Below are positions 8,881 to 18,744 of a stretch of 64,000 bases of DNA, piece after piece. Position 1 is the first letter of the stretch; every line of letters begins with the position of its first letter. Source of the DNA: Kosakonia arachidis (lineage in GTDB: Bacteria; Pseudomonadota; Gammaproteobacteria; Enterobacterales; Enterobacteriaceae); NCBI RefSeq assembly GCF_900116535.1, contig NZ_FPAU01000006.1:107912-171911 (forward strand), read 5' to 3'. Position numbers and translations under genes: made by a program. Under the pieces are notes generated by a model. The model was not told the DNA's origin, made no database searches, and saw only the letters and a program-made list of their open reading frames with translations.

Positions 8881-9425
8881 GCTTGCTCCTCAAGATAGTA
8901 ATGAATGTTGGTGCTGTTGTGGTGTTCCAGCACGGCGCGCCGCCGGCAGGCCGGGCAGATGCACGCTTGCGCGCGCAGGGAATCTACCAGTTCCGGGTTG
9001 TTCTGGCTGAGTGCCAGCAATTCAACCGCCAGTGTGACCGATTTTTCCGGCGCGAAAGGGACGCCGCATTCGGTGCAGTGCTGCAAACGAAATGTCGCGC
9101 GCACATACAAATCGGCTTTGCGGGTGACCGCCAGTTCAAACTCTTCTGACAAGTGGATCGCCCGCGTCGGGCACACCTCTTCGCAACGGCCACAGTAAAT
9201 GCATCGGCCAATAAACAACTGCCAGACGCGGCGGTTTTCCTCTGGCGTGGTCTCCATGGTCAGCGCATTCGCCGGGCAGGCGGTGGTACAGGCGCCGCAG
9301 GCAATACATTGCAACGGATCCAGTTCGGGTTTACCGCGAAAACCGGGGCACACCTCCAGCGGCGCAAACGGATATTTCACCGTGGGTTCGCCCGCCCTGA
9401 GAATGGTCTTCAACAATTTCAGCAT
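8877..9425 (-). CDS. hyfH: Hydrogenase-4 ferredoxin-type subunit HyfH (NuoI-like)
   Basis: A 182-residue protein with two classical 4Fe-4S motifs, [12 protein letters not shown] and [12 protein letters not shown] (residues about 41-85), homologous to NuoI and HycF. It relays electrons between the formate-side ferredoxin subunit and HyfI. The C-terminal region carries two further cysteine pairs, CTECG and CICPAC, which could bind zinc or an extra metal; these are shared with HycF/HyfH. The start follows hyfG after 11 bp with a GGAAAG SD. The stop overlaps the hyfI start. Confidence 0.95.
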   Translation of the reverse strand: MLKLLKTILRAGEPTVKYPFAPLEVCPGFRGKPELDPLQCIACGACTTACPANALTMETTPEENRRVWQLFIGRCIYCGRCEEVCPTRAIHLSEEFELAVTRKADLYVRATFRLQHCTECGVPFAPEKSVTLAVELLALSQNNPELVDSLRAQACICPACRRRAVLEHHNSTNIHYYLEEQA

Positions 9426-9436
9426 CGTTTCTTTCC

Positions 9437-11170
9437 TTACTTCAGCGGCGAGTGACGACGTTCAATGCCGTAACGTTCGATCTCTTTATAGGGCACGGTC
9501 GTCGATTTACGTTTACGCACGTCAACCAGCGTGACGCGGTCTGTACACGAGTAGCAGGGATCGAGGCTGCCAATAATCAGTGGCGCGTCGGAGACGGTGT
9601 TGCCGCGCAGCATATAGCGCAGTACCGGCCAGTTGGCATAGGTGGCCGCACGGCAGCGCCAACGGTAGAGCTTCTGATTGTCGCCGAGCATGCTCCAGTG
9701 CACATCTTCCCCGCGTGGTGCTTCAACATAACCGAGAGCGAATTTATGCGGCTGATAGCTGAAGCCTTCGGTTAGCAACGGGGTATCCGGCAGGTTATCG
9801 AGGGCAAACTCAATCATCGCCAGCGAATCAAACACCTCTTTTACCCGCACCATCACGCGCGAGAAGACGTCGCCATCCGGCCAGGTGAACAGGGTTTTCG
9901 GCAGGTTGCCATAGTCGGCGTAAGGGTGATCGAAGCGCAGATCGCGGGCAAAACCGCTGCCGCGAATCAGAGGCCCCACCGGGCTAAAATCGCGCGCGAT
10001 CTGGCGGTCAAGAATGCCGACGCCCTGGGTGCGCTGCGCCATGTTCGGGGTCGAGAGCAGCATATCCACCAGTTGCGTCACTTCGGCACGCATCTCTTTC
10101 ACCAGTTGGATGGTCTTCACGCGTTGCTCTTTCAGGATGTCACGGCGGATACCACCAATAAGATTCAGACCATAGGTTTTGCGCGAGCCAGTCAGCAGTT
10201 CTGCCATGGTCATTGATTTCTCGCGAATACGAAAAAACTGCATAAACCCGGTGTCGAAACCGACAAAGTGACTGGAAAGACCAATGTTAAGCAGGTGGCT
10301 GTGAAGCCGCTCCACTTCCAGTAATACCGAGCGGATAGTGTGTGCACGCTGTGGCACCACAATTCCCAGTGCATTCTCCACTGACGTGGTGTAGGCGACG
10401 CTGTGGGCAAAACCACAAATACCGCAGACCCGATCCGAAAGGAAGGTGACTTCGTTATAACCCATACGGGTTTCCGCCAGCTTCTCCATGCCGCGATGTA
10501 CATAGAACAGACGGTAATCGGCGTCGATAATCCGCTCCCCATCGACAAACAGACGGAAGTGACCTGGTTCATCAGAAGTGATATGCAGCGGGCCAATCGG
10601 CACGATGCGCGCAGAATTGCCGCCATCGTTGATAAAAGTGTAATTCTCCGTGTCGCTGGTCGGCTCCGGGCGCAGGCGATAATCCATAGTATCTTTTCGC
10701 AGCGGATGCAGATCGTCCGGCCAGTCGTCCGGTAATACCAGCCGACGTTGATCCGGCAGGCCGACCGGGATCAGCCCGTACATATCGCGGATCTCTCGTT
10801 CGCCCCACACGGCAGCGGGCACGCGAGGCGTCACAGACGGGAATTCCCGCGTCTCAGCGTCAACCAGTGCTTTCACCACAATCCAGCACTTTTCCGCCCC
10901 TTCCATCGACAGCGCGTAATAGACCGCGTAATGGCCATTCAGGCTGCGCTCGTCGTTGCCAAACAGTACCGGTAGCCAGCCGTCATGCTGGTAATAGAGA
11001 TAGTGAACAATGTCCGGTAACTGGTTAATTTTCACCGTAATGGTGACCTGTTCGAAAGTCTGACGTTCTTCTTCCAGCACCGCGCCGGGAAACTGTACTT
11101 TCAACGCCGCAAGGCAGGCATTGCCGCGCGGCTGCTGGTGGTTCACGCTTGCTAAATAACTCACTTTCAC
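9437..11170 (-). CDS. hyfG: Hydrogenase-4 Ni-Fe large subunit HyfG
   Basis: HyfG is the catalytic large subunit, a fusion of NuoC-like (residues 1-180) and NuoD/HycE-like domains. The four nickel-ligand cysteines are all present: CGIC (in [12 protein letters not shown], near residue 246) and CYSC (in DPCYSCTDR, near 540). After DPCYSCTDR a 32-residue tail follows; in HycE such a tail is removed by the protease HycI during maturation, so this subunit looks processable. Length is 577, slightly longer than E. coli HyfG. It overlaps hyfF by 4 bp. Nothing suggests inactivation. Confidence 0.96.
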   Translation of the reverse strand: MKVSYLASVNHQQPRGNACLAALKVQFPGAVLEEERQTFEQVTITVKINQLPDIVHYLYYQHDGWLPVLFGNDERSLNGHYAVYYALSMEGAEKCWIVVKALVDAETREFPSVTPRVPAAVWGEREIRDMYGLIPVGLPDQRRLVLPDDWPDDLHPLRKDTMDYRLRPEPTSDTENYTFINDGGNSARIVPIGPLHITSDEPGHFRLFVDGERIIDADYRLFYVHRGMEKLAETRMGYNEVTFLSDRVCGICGFAHSVAYTTSVENALGIVVPQRAHTIRSVLLEVERLHSHLLNIGLSSHFVGFDTGFMQFFRIREKSMTMAELLTGSRKTYGLNLIGGIRRDILKEQRVKTIQLVKEMRAEVTQLVDMLLSTPNMAQRTQGVGILDRQIARDFSPVGPLIRGSGFARDLRFDHPYADYGNLPKTLFTWPDGDVFSRVMVRVKEVFDSLAMIEFALDNLPDTPLLTEGFSYQPHKFALGYVEAPRGEDVHWSMLGDNQKLYRWRCRAATYANWPVLRYMLRGNTVSDAPLIIGSLDPCYSCTDRVTLVDVRKRKSTTVPYKEIERYGIERRHSPLK

Positions 11171-12750
11171 TCTCCCTGGACGTGCGATGGTGTTGCCGAC
11201 GTGGCGGTAATCTCAAACGTGGCCCACAGCCAGTTCAGCCGGGTGGGGCGCTCATGGTCTCCGGACAGCACGATGCTTGAGGCACCGGCCAGCAAACGGC
11301 TGACTGGCTGCGGAATATGGGTGCCCATCACCAGCATCATCACCAGTAATAACACCATCGGAACGGTGGTCAGCCAGCCCAGTTCGCCGCGGGCAACCTG
11401 CTGCGGCGGCGTGGCGAACAGCACTTTGGCGACCATGCGTACCAGCCCGCCAAGTACCAGTGTCAGCAGCAACAGCAGTACCAGGGTTACGACCAGGTGC
11501 TCAGCTGCCAGCCCGGCGGTGACAGTCATAAATTCACTGAGGAAGATGTTGAATGGCGGCATACCGCCGAGCGCCAGCGCACCGCCGCCGAGCAGCACTG
11601 CGGTCAGCGGCATGACTTTCAACATGCCGCACACCACATCCATATTACGGGTGCCGTACTTCAGCAGCACATTGCCAGAGCCACAGAACAGCAGCGTTTT
11701 AGCGAGACTGTGATTCAGGGTGTGCAGCAACGCGGCGAAGATACCGAGCGGTCCGCCGATACCGAGCGCCACCGCCACCAATCCCATATTTTCCACGCTG
11801 GAGTAGGCCAGCAGGCGTTTCATATCCTGCTGTACCAGGATGAAGAAGGCGGCAACGCCAACCGACAGCATGCCGAACACCAGCAGTAGCGTATTCGGGA
11901 AGCTGTCACCAATGGCGTGACAAATAATGATGTAGTAACGAATCAGTACCAGCAGCGCGCAGTTGAGCAGCACCGCCGAGAGCAGGGCGCTCACCGGGCT
12001 GGGGGCTTCGCTGTGCGCATCCGGCAGCCAGGCGTGCATCGGGAAGAGGCCGGTTTTCGTCCCAAAACCGATCAGCACAAAGACAAAAGCCAGCACCATT
12101 AATGTCGGGTCGAGTTTGCTGCTCTCTTTCAGCACTTCCGTCCAGAAAATAGCGTGATCCGGCTCGGTCATAAAGCTGGCAGCATTGGCGTACACCAGCA
12201 CAGTGCCGAACAGACCAAACGCCACGCCAACGGTACAGATAATGATGTATTTCCACGCCGCTTCCAGCGAGGAGCGCTGGCCGTAAATACCCACCAGAAA
12301 CGCTGAACTTAGCGTGGTGGCTTCAATTGCCGCCCACATCACAATCAGGTTGTTGCTGGTCACAACCAATAACATGGTAAACAGGAACAGATGAAAGAAA
12401 CCGTAGTAGTAACAGAGCGTGGATACGCTGATTTCCCCGTGATCGACTTCATGGCGCATATAGCCAATCGAATACACCCCGGTGAGAAAACCTATAATCC
12501 CCAGCAGCGACAAAAATAAACCGCTGAGGCTATCAATGTGCAGCCAACGGTGCGCGCCGAAAATTTCTCCTGCCTGCACTGCTTCCGTCACCGTCCACAA
12601 TGCGACAATCAGTAACAGCGTAATGCCCAGTGAGTGCACCACCGTGACCAGCGTCCGCGCCGCATTCCCGCTCAACCGGCAGGCAAAACAGAGCACAGAG
12701 ACGACCAGCGGCGTCAACAGCAACAGCGTGAACATCAATGCATGACTCAT
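11167..12750 (-). CDS. hyfF: Hydrogenase-4 membrane subunit HyfF (NuoL/M/N-like)
   Basis: A 527-residue antiporter-like membrane subunit with about 14 hydrophobic helices. It contains the family's conserved acidic and lysine-bearing helices around [20 protein letters not shown] and the discontinuous-helix region [20 protein letters not shown]. It is thought to contribute to proton pumping in hydrogenase-4; HyfF has no counterpart in the shorter hyc operon. It starts 4 bp after hyfE. Length equals E. coli HyfF. Confidence 0.95.
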   Translation of the reverse strand: MSHALMFTLLLLTPLVVSVLCFACRLSGNAARTLVTVVHSLGITLLLIVALWTVTEAVQAGEIFGAHRWLHIDSLSGLFLSLLGIIGFLTGVYSIGYMRHEVDHGEISVSTLCYYYGFFHLFLFTMLLVVTSNNLIVMWAAIEATTLSSAFLVGIYGQRSSLEAAWKYIIICTVGVAFGLFGTVLVYANAASFMTEPDHAIFWTEVLKESSKLDPTLMVLAFVFVLIGFGTKTGLFPMHAWLPDAHSEAPSPVSALLSAVLLNCALLVLIRYYIIICHAIGDSFPNTLLLVFGMLSVGVAAFFILVQQDMKRLLAYSSVENMGLVAVALGIGGPLGIFAALLHTLNHSLAKTLLFCGSGNVLLKYGTRNMDVVCGMLKVMPLTAVLLGGGALALGGMPPFNIFLSEFMTVTAGLAAEHLVVTLVLLLLLTLVLGGLVRMVAKVLFATPPQQVARGELGWLTTVPMVLLLVMMLVMGTHIPQPVSRLLAGASSIVLSGDHERPTRLNWLWATFEITATSATPSHVQGE

Positions 12751-12754
12751 GGTA

Positions 12755-13405
12755 TTACCCCTTCAGCGCCGTAAGGTTGTTAACATCCAGCGTGCCGTGG
12801 GTGCGCCAGATTTTCCTTGCCAGCAGCGCCATCACAATCACGGCGAAAATGGCATCCGTCGCGATACCGATTTCAACCAGTTCCGGCGCACGCCAGGCGA
12901 GCAACGCCAGCACCAGATGCGAGCCGTTTTCCATCAGGCAGTAACCGAACACCTGGCGCAAGATATTGCGCTGGCTGATGATGCACAGCAGACCCAGCAG
13001 GAAGTGACCGAGGGCAACAGCGAGCGCCGGTTTAAGCTGGGCGACCATCGGTAGTTGTACCGGACGGACGACAAACCAGCACAGCAGCACAATGGCGGCG
13101 GCCATCAGCACCAGTGTCGCCGGGCCAAACAGACGTTCCCCTGTGCCATCGGGGGCCATCTTGCGAAACGCGTAGCCCATAATCAGCGGCACCAGCAGTA
13201 CCTTGGTAAAGAAGGCGCTGAACGACCACATCAGTAATTGTTCCGCATTCAGCAACTGCGATAGCGTGAAAAAGATAGAGACCAGCACCAGTGATTGCAG
13301 GGCATACAACCAGCAGGAGACGGAGTAGCGTCTGGCGCAGGTGACCAGCAGCGAGGTGAACATCATCAGCCCCGCCAGATTGTTAACAAGCAAAGTTCCC
13401 GTCAT
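12755..13405 (-). CDS. hyfE: Hydrogenase-4 membrane subunit HyfE
   Basis: A 216-residue membrane protein with seven hydrophobic segments. The N-terminal part resembles no soluble domain. The C-terminal half ([23 protein letters not shown] onward) resembles NuoK of complex I and is almost identical in character to E. coli HyfE. I use the second of two adjacent ATG codons (13405), giving MTGTLLV; the first at 13408 adds one methionine. It follows hyfD by 11 bp. It is specific to hydrogenase-4 and absent from hydrogenase-3. Confidence 0.94.
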   Translation of the reverse strand: MTGTLLVNNLAGLMMFTSLLVTCARRYSVSCWLYALQSLVLVSIFFTLSQLLNAEQLLMWSFSAFFTKVLLVPLIMGYAFRKMAPDGTGERLFGPATLVLMAAAIVLLCWFVVRPVQLPMVAQLKPALAVALGHFLLGLLCIISQRNILRQVFGYCLMENGSHLVLALLAWRAPELVEIGIATDAIFAVIVMALLARKIWRTHGTLDVNNLTALKG

Positions 13406-13416
13406 CATCGACTCCC

Positions 13417-14856
13417 TTATCCAAGCCACGCCGCAGCAATCACGCTTGAGCACAGCGACATCACAATCAAAATGACCAGCACCAGTTTCATCGCCCACGG
13501 CAACGGTGCGGCCTGCGCGACCTCTTCACTTGCTTCGCCCGGTACGACACGGCCAAACCAGTAGATAAACCAGCCGAAGCTGGCGACCGATTCCACCAGC
13601 GCCAGCACCATCACCGGCAGCAGGATCGGGTAGCTATTCGAGAGCGCAAAACCGGCAGCGAAGAGGGGAAACTTGCTGAAGAAACCGTTAAACGGCGGAA
13701 CACCAGTGATGGCCAGCGCGGCAACGCAAAAGCCGATACCTGCCAGCGGTAGCGTGCGCATTACCCCGCGCAAACGTGGCAGCAGGCGAGTGCCGCAGCT
13801 GTAGCTCAGCGCACCGGCGACGAGGAAGAACAGGCTCTTGGCGAAAGCATGGTTGAAGATGTAAACGATCCCCGCTTTGAAGGCCAGCGGCGAGCCAAAG
13901 GTGGAGAGCGACAGCGCGAGGAAGATCCACGCCAGTTGCGAAATGGTCGACCATGCCAATAGCCGTTTCATATCTTTTTGCGGCAGGTACATCAAAAAGC
14001 CGTAGACCATCGTTATCGTTGCCATCGTCACGCCGACCCAGCCGATGATATGCGGTATCTGGCCGCCTTCGGCGATGGCACGGGCGAAAATATAGACACC
14101 AACTTTCACCATTGACGCGGCGTGTAAGTAAGCGCTCACCGGGGTTGGCGCTTCCATGGCATCCGGCAGCCAGGCCTGTAACGGTAACTGGGCCGATTTT
14201 CCCCATGCGGCAAACAGAATGCCGCCATACACCAGCCAGCTTGGTGTACCGTGCAACTGGCTGATGGCGCTCAGGGCAAAGGTGCCGGTATTAAGGAATA
14301 GCGTGGCAGCGGCCAAATAAAGGCCCAGCGAACCGACATGGGTAATCAGCAGTGCTTTCATGGCCGCACGCTGTGATTTTTCGCTCTGGTAATAGCTGAT
14401 CAGCGCCCAGGAACAACCCCCGGTAATTTCAAAAAACAGCAGTTGTCCCAGCAATGTTGAAGAGAGCACCAGCCCGGACATTGCGCCGATAAAAATCAGC
14501 AAAAACGCGTAGTAGCGGTTGCTACCCTCGTGCGGATGCTCGCGGTTGCCGCGCGTCAGATAGCCGGTTGAGTAGAGCGCCACCAGCAGGCCGAGGAACA
14601 CCACCACAAACAGGATCAGCGTGCTGATACGATCGACCATAAGACCAAACAGCGCTATCTGGCCTGCCGACAGCAGCGGAATATCCACCGCTTCGCGCCC
14701 GGCATTATAGAAACTGAGCGCCAGCGACAGCGTCGCCGCCGTCGCCAGCAGAGCAAACAGCGTGGCGAGCTGCGGGGCGGTTCGCCGGGGAGCCAGTGAG
14801 ACGATCAGTGCGCCAATAAAGGGCAGCAGCAGCGTCGTCAAAGCAAGAGTTTCCAT
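13417..14856 (-). CDS. hyfD: Hydrogenase-4 membrane subunit HyfD (NuoL/M/N-like)
   Basis: A 479-residue polytopic antiporter-like subunit, one of three (HyfB, D, F) in the complex. It shows the typical GKSAQLPLQAWLPDAMEAPTP motif (near residue 225) with the conserved lysine and the SAYLHAASMVKVGVYIFAR segment, followed by KDMKRLLAWSTISQ. Length and helix pattern match E. coli HyfD. It is 16 bp downstream of hyfC and upstream of hyfE, in operon order. Role: proton translocation or membrane anchoring of the hydrogenase arm (inference from complex I). Confidence 0.95.
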   Translation of the reverse strand: METLALTTLLLPFIGALIVSLAPRRTAPQLATLFALLATAATLSLALSFYNAGREAVDIPLLSAGQIALFGLMVDRISTLILFVVVFLGLLVALYSTGYLTRGNREHPHEGSNRYYAFLLIFIGAMSGLVLSSTLLGQLLFFEITGGCSWALISYYQSEKSQRAAMKALLITHVGSLGLYLAAATLFLNTGTFALSAISQLHGTPSWLVYGGILFAAWGKSAQLPLQAWLPDAMEAPTPVSAYLHAASMVKVGVYIFARAIAEGGQIPHIIGWVGVTMATITMVYGFLMYLPQKDMKRLLAWSTISQLAWIFLALSLSTFGSPLAFKAGIVYIFNHAFAKSLFFLVAGALSYSCGTRLLPRLRGVMRTLPLAGIGFCVAALAITGVPPFNGFFSKFPLFAAGFALSNSYPILLPVMVLALVESVASFGWFIYWFGRVVPGEASEEVAQAAPLPWAMKLVLVILIVMSLCSSVIAAAWLG

Positions 14857-14872
14857 TGTTTTCCTGTGCTCC

Positions 14873-15820
14873 TTACAGACCGGTTAACCAGAGAACATAC
14901 GACAGCGCAGCCAGACTGAAGCCGAGCCAGGTAAGGTGATGCGTCAGCAAAAATCGTCCGCGTGCCAGCGAGTTCTCCACCAGCGACGCCAGAACGAACA
15001 CCACCAGCAATTTAATAAGCGTGATAACCAGCGACAGCGCCATCGCGCCGATGCTCAGGCTGGCGGCATTGCCAAAGGGGAAAAACAGCGCCAGAAACAG
15101 TGCGGCCATCACCACCTGTTTCAGCCCGACGCCCCATTTCACCAGCGCCAGACCCGCGCCGGAGTATTCAGTCAGTGGCCCTTCCTGCAACTCCTGTTCG
15201 GCTTCTGCAACATCGAAGGGGATTTTTCCCATTTCAATAAAACAGGCGAACCCGCAGGCGAGTAATGCCAACAGAGTGGCGACCGGGGAGATCCAGCCTG
15301 ATGCCAGTGTGTTGCTGATGGCGCTGATATTGGTGGAACCGGCCAGCAGCGCCAGCACCAGCAATGAGAGGATCAGCATTGGCTCCACCAGAATCCCCAA
15401 CGTCAGTTCGCGGCTGGCGCCCAGGCCGGAGAAGGGGCTGCCGGTATCAAGGCCGGAAAGGGCAAAGAAAAAGCGGAACAGTGCAAAGAGATAAATCAGG
15501 GTGATCAGATCGCCTGCGCCAGCGAAGGGTGAGGTGCGAATAAACAGCGGTAATGTCATCGCCACCAGCAACATGCTGCTGAGCAGTACCCACGGCATCA
15601 CGCGGAACATCAGCCCGGAAGAGGCGGGCGCGACCGCCTGGCGTTTTAAAAGTTTTTGCAGGTCGCGGTAATCCTGCCAGATCCCCGGCCCGCGTCTTGA
15701 GTGCATGCGGGCGCGGATCTGGCGTGAAATACCCGTAAACAGTGGCGTCAGCGCCAGTAGCAGGGCAGCCTGGCAAAGCGCAAACAGCCCCAGTGACCAC
15801 GCAGAAGTCTGTTCTAACAT
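14873..15820 (-). CDS. hyfC: Hydrogenase-4 membrane subunit HyfC (NuoH-like)
   Basis: A 315-residue membrane subunit homologous to NuoH/HycD that connects the hydrophilic arm to the antiporter subunits. Conserved cytoplasmic loop residues lie in ISRQIRARMHSRRGPG (near 30-45) and FIEMGKIPFDVAEAEQELQEG (near 200), the latter a hallmark of NuoH-type subunits. The ATG at 15820 is preferred: GGAGGG lies seven bases upstream and homology to E. coli HyfC begins there. ATGs at 15826 and 15844 are too close to or upstream of the SD. The gene is 13 bp after the hyfB stop. Confidence 0.94.
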   Translation of the reverse strand: MLEQTSAWSLGLFALCQAALLLALTPLFTGISRQIRARMHSRRGPGIWQDYRDLQKLLKRQAVAPASSGLMFRVMPWVLLSSMLLVAMTLPLFIRTSPFAGAGDLITLIYLFALFRFFFALSGLDTGSPFSGLGASRELTLGILVEPMLILSLLVLALLAGSTNISAISNTLASGWISPVATLLALLACGFACFIEMGKIPFDVAEAEQELQEGPLTEYSGAGLALVKWGVGLKQVVMAALFLALFFPFGNAASLSIGAMALSLVITLIKLLVVFVLASLVENSLARGRFLLTHHLTWLGFSLAALSYVLWLTGL

Positions 15821-15833
15821 CGTCATTCCCTCC

Positions 15834-17855
15834 TCACAGCGCAATCGTCAGCAGCAGGATCACCAGCGCGGCAATCACATACAGGCAATAGAGACGGAAA
15901 TCCCCGCTTTGCAGGTACTGCACCAGACGGGCAATACGCTGAGTCATGCTGACCAGCGGGCGGATAATTTTATCGTCCCAGAAGGGTTCGGTACGGCTGG
16001 CTATCTGCGTAATACCCCCAAGGCTTTGTTGCAGAGGCGTGGTGGGATCGAGCTGTTTACGCAGCCGATACAGCGGGCCGAACATCACGCGCAGTGGCTG
16101 AGTAAAGCTGCCTGCTGAAGGTGCCATGCCTTTCTCCCATACATAACCGCAGGCCCAGGCATCGCCGCTGCGGCGGTATGTGCCTCGCGTCTGGCGGTTG
16201 ATGTACCACAACACACCAGGCAACAGTGGCAGTGCGATCAGCAGCAGGAACAGGGTGGAGGGCGTCAACATAGCCTGTTGCGCGTCGCCGGGAACCAGCG
16301 TTGCACCCTGAGTGACGGCAACAGATGTGGTGGCGGTAAGTGAAAGCGCAACCTGCAACAGGTGCGGCGCGATAACACTGGCGCCGACGCCACACAAAAT
16401 GCAGAGTAGCGCCAGCGCCAGCATGGCGGCGATCATTGGCCATGGCACTTCCTGCGCCTGATCGGCTTTTTCACTGCGCGGATTACCGCAGAAGCTAATG
16501 CCGTAGACTTTGACGAAGCACATCGCGGCCAGCGCCCCGGTGATCGCCAGCATTACCATCGCGACGGGGCCTGCGAGGCGTGGAATGATGGCGTCGATAC
16601 GCGTAAGGGAGAAGAGCGACTGGTAGGTATACCACTCGCTGATGAAACCGTTGAGCGGCGGCATGGCGGAAATGGCGAGGCAGCCAACAAGGAATGCGCC
16701 CGCTGTCCACGGCATCCGTTTCGCCAGCGCGCCCATTTTTTCCATATCGCGGCTGTGCAGACGGTAGATAATCGCCCCGGCACCGAGAAACAGCAGCCCT
16801 TTAAACAACGCATGATTGAGCAGGTGGAATAGCGCACCCAGCAGACCAATGGCAGCGATCACCGGCTGGTGTAACGCTATCCCCGCCATGCCGACGCCGA
16901 CGCCCATCAAAATGATGCCGATGTTTTCCACCGTGTGCCACGCCAGCAGGCGTTTGATGTCGTGCTCGGCCAAAGCATATAGCACGCCGAGTACCGAAGA
17001 GACCGCACCAAAAGCCAGCACCACCACGCCCCACCACAGCGGAATACCGCTATGACCGAGCAGGTCGATGCCGACTTTGATAATGCCGAAGATACCGATT
17101 TTCACCATCACGCCCGACATCAATGCCGAGGCGTGGGACGGTGCTGCCGGGTGAGCGCGTGGCAGCCAACTGTGCAGCGGCAGCATCCCGGCTTTGGCGC
17201 CAAACCCGAAGAAGGCGAGCAGGAATACCGCCGAGGCGGTGCCCGGCGACAGTGACAGGGTGCGGAAGCTGGCGAAATCCAGACTACCGCTTTGCCGCCA
17301 CATCAGGAAGAAGGCGATCATGATCAGCACAGAACCGGCGTGAGCAATAAAAAAGTAGAGCATCCCGGCGCGGATCGATTCGTCATCCTGGTCGGTGATA
17401 ACCAAAAACCACGAGGCCAGCGACATCATCTCGAACAGCACAATGAACCAGAAGGCATTGTCCATCACCACCAGCCCGACCATTGAGGCGATAAACAGAT
17501 TCATAAAGAATCCCATCGCACCTGGCCCTTTGCCGAGGTATTCGCGGACATAGGCCAGCGAATAGAGTCCGCACAGTGTTACCAGCAGGGAAATCACCAG
17601 CAGCATAAAGGCGCTCAGACTATCCAGCCGCACCATAAAATGGGCGAAATAAAACGGTCCGGCAGCCTGCCAGGTGAGTGTTTCGCCGCCGCCAAGTGCG
17701 ACAAGTGCACTTGCAATGCCTAATAACCCGCCGATCATTGCCGAGATTCCAGCGACGTTGATGGCCAGAATTTGCTGACGGGAAAGCAACAGCGAGGCTA
17801 TGCCGCCGGCAACATACAGCACGATTGACCACATCAATAATTGCAGGGCATCCAT
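15834..17855 (-). CDS. hyfB: Hydrogenase-4 membrane subunit HyfB (NuoL/M/N-like)
   Basis: A 673-residue antiporter-like subunit, homologous to HycC, with about 16 hydrophobic helices. The hallmark FGFGAKAGMLPLHSWLPRAHPAAPSH segment lies near residue 220, followed by SALMSGVMVKIGIFGIIKV and HDIKRLLAWHTVENIG. The C-terminal region (about 480-673) carries a longer loop and a final helix, as in HycC/HyfB. Its start overlaps the hyfA stop by one base (TAATG), indicating coupled translation. Length equals E. coli HyfB within one residue. Confidence 0.95.
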   Translation of the reverse strand: MDALQLLMWSIVLYVAGGIASLLLSRQQILAINVAGISAMIGGLLGIASALVALGGGETLTWQAAGPFYFAHFMVRLDSLSAFMLLVISLLVTLCGLYSLAYVREYLGKGPGAMGFFMNLFIASMVGLVVMDNAFWFIVLFEMMSLASWFLVITDQDDESIRAGMLYFFIAHAGSVLIMIAFFLMWRQSGSLDFASFRTLSLSPGTASAVFLLAFFGFGAKAGMLPLHSWLPRAHPAAPSHASALMSGVMVKIGIFGIIKVGIDLLGHSGIPLWWGVVVLAFGAVSSVLGVLYALAEHDIKRLLAWHTVENIGIILMGVGVGMAGIALHQPVIAAIGLLGALFHLLNHALFKGLLFLGAGAIIYRLHSRDMEKMGALAKRMPWTAGAFLVGCLAISAMPPLNGFISEWYTYQSLFSLTRIDAIIPRLAGPVAMVMLAITGALAAMCFVKVYGISFCGNPRSEKADQAQEVPWPMIAAMLALALLCILCGVGASVIAPHLLQVALSLTATTSVAVTQGATLVPGDAQQAMLTPSTLFLLLIALPLLPGVLWYINRQTRGTYRRSGDAWACGYVWEKGMAPSAGSFTQPLRVMFGPLYRLRKQLDPTTPLQQSLGGITQIASRTEPFWDDKIIRPLVSMTQRIARLVQYLQSGDFRLYCLYVIAALVILLLTIAL

Positions 17856-18475
17856 TAGCGTTGCTCCGACGAAGGGGAAACGACCGCGAAAGTGATCTCT
17901 GTCGAACTCAGGGCGGCCAGCTCTCGGCGATTTTTTAACTGCTTATGCATGGCGGAATCTGTCACCAGATGCAGGGCGTTGGTCGGGCAGGCCCGCACGC
18001 AGGATGGCCCTTCCGGCAGGAAGTAGCAGAGATCGCACTTCACTGCGATGGTCTGCACGCCCGCATTCCAACGCAAAAAAGGGTGGTCAGTGTTCGGGCT
18101 GGCGGGTACATCGCGCAGTTGCTCTTCCGGCAGATGATGTTCGTAACGCGCGGGAATATTTAGTGGGCGGCTGCCGGATGGCGTGATCGCGCCGAATGGG
18201 CAGACCAGACCGCACAGCTTGCAGCCGATACACAGGGTTTCATTGAGATAAACCGCCTCATCCTGAAAGGAGATGGCGTTGACCGGACACACCTGTTTAC
18301 AGGGCGCGTCGTCGCAGTGGCGGCAGAGCACGGGTGCGGTTTTCGTCTGCGTTCGCACCAGTGTGAGCCTCGGATGCTGTTGTAATCCCTGATGTTTATG
18401 GGCATCCGAACACGCAGCAAGGCAGGTGTTGCATCCTATACACCACTCGGGATCGGCAATCACAAAGCGGTTCAT
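17855..18475 (-). CDS. hyfA: Hydrogenase-4 ferredoxin-type electron carrier HyfA
   Basis: HyfA is the polyferredoxin that links formate dehydrogenase H to the hydrogenase (HycB family). The 206-residue protein has four cysteine clusters for [4Fe-4S] centres: CIGCNTCLAAC (near 15), CRHCDDAPCKQVCP (near 51), CIGCKLCGLVCP (near 82), and CDLC with CVRACP (near 146-160). It is the first gene of the operon, with AGGAG (18480-18484 complement) before the ATG. The sigma-54 promoter lies about 45-60 bp upstream. No cysteine ligand is missing. Confidence 0.95.
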   Translation of the reverse strand: MNRFVIADPEWCIGCNTCLAACSDAHKHQGLQQHPRLTLVRTQTKTAPVLCRHCDDAPCKQVCPVNAISFQDEAVYLNETLCIGCKLCGLVCPFGAITPSGSRPLNIPARYEHHLPEEQLRDVPASPNTDHPFLRWNAGVQTIAVKCDLCYFLPEGPSCVRACPTNALHLVTDSAMHKQLKNRRELAALSSTEITFAVVSPSSEQR

Positions 18476-18519
18476 GACAGCTCCTTGTTAATGAAGGCAA
18501 AGTTCGTTAAACCTGCCTT

Positions 18520-18535
18520 AGCACAAGGTGTGCCA
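18520..18535 (-). promoter_or_regulatory. Sigma-54 promoter of the hyf operon
   Basis: Read on the minus strand the element is TGGCACACCTTGTGCT, with GG of the -24 box and GC of the -12 box exactly ten bases apart, close to the consensus TGGCAC-N5-TTGCA. It lies 45 bp before the hyfA ATG, giving a predicted start of transcription near 18509. Together with the AAA+ activator HyfR at the end of the operon this fits formate- and anaerobiosis-dependent expression through RpoN. Confidence 0.8.
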
Positions 18536-18627
18536 GAATGTTAAGTTGTTATATTTCAGTTAGTTGTGTTTTTTTTAGCAGTTTGGGACGGACAAAAATG
18601 ATGGTCAGTGCTGAACGAAAAATAATC

Positions 18628-18647
18628 TGTCGGCACTAGTGTCGAGG
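18628..18647. promoter_or_regulatory. Candidate upstream activator site of hyfA
   Basis: CTGTCGGCACTAGTGTCGAG contains a perfect 8-bp palindrome (CACTAGTG) flanked by two TGTCG words. It is centred about 110 bp upstream of the -24/-12 promoter, a typical enhancer distance. TGTCG also occurs in the palindrome upstream of hyfR. Binding by HyfR or FhlA is inference. Confidence 0.4.
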
Positions 18648-18699
18648 CGCGGGAAGGAAATGTGATCGACTTCAAATAAGACGCGAAGAGAGAAACGAG

Positions 18700-18726
18700 G
18701 AGGGCGAATCAGGAGGATTCGCCCTC
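18700..18726. terminator. Stem-loop between bcp and the hyf promoter
   Basis: GAGGGCGAATC (18700-18710) pairs perfectly with 18716-18726 around a 5-base loop, 18 bp after the bcp stop. bcp and hyfA run in the same direction, so this 11-bp stem may insulate hyf from bcp transcription. The T-run after the stem on the minus strand is poor, so termination strength is uncertain. The rest of the 269-bp gap holds the hyf regulatory sites. Confidence 0.5.
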
Positions 18727-18744
18727 GGAAAAAAAGAGGCGCAA

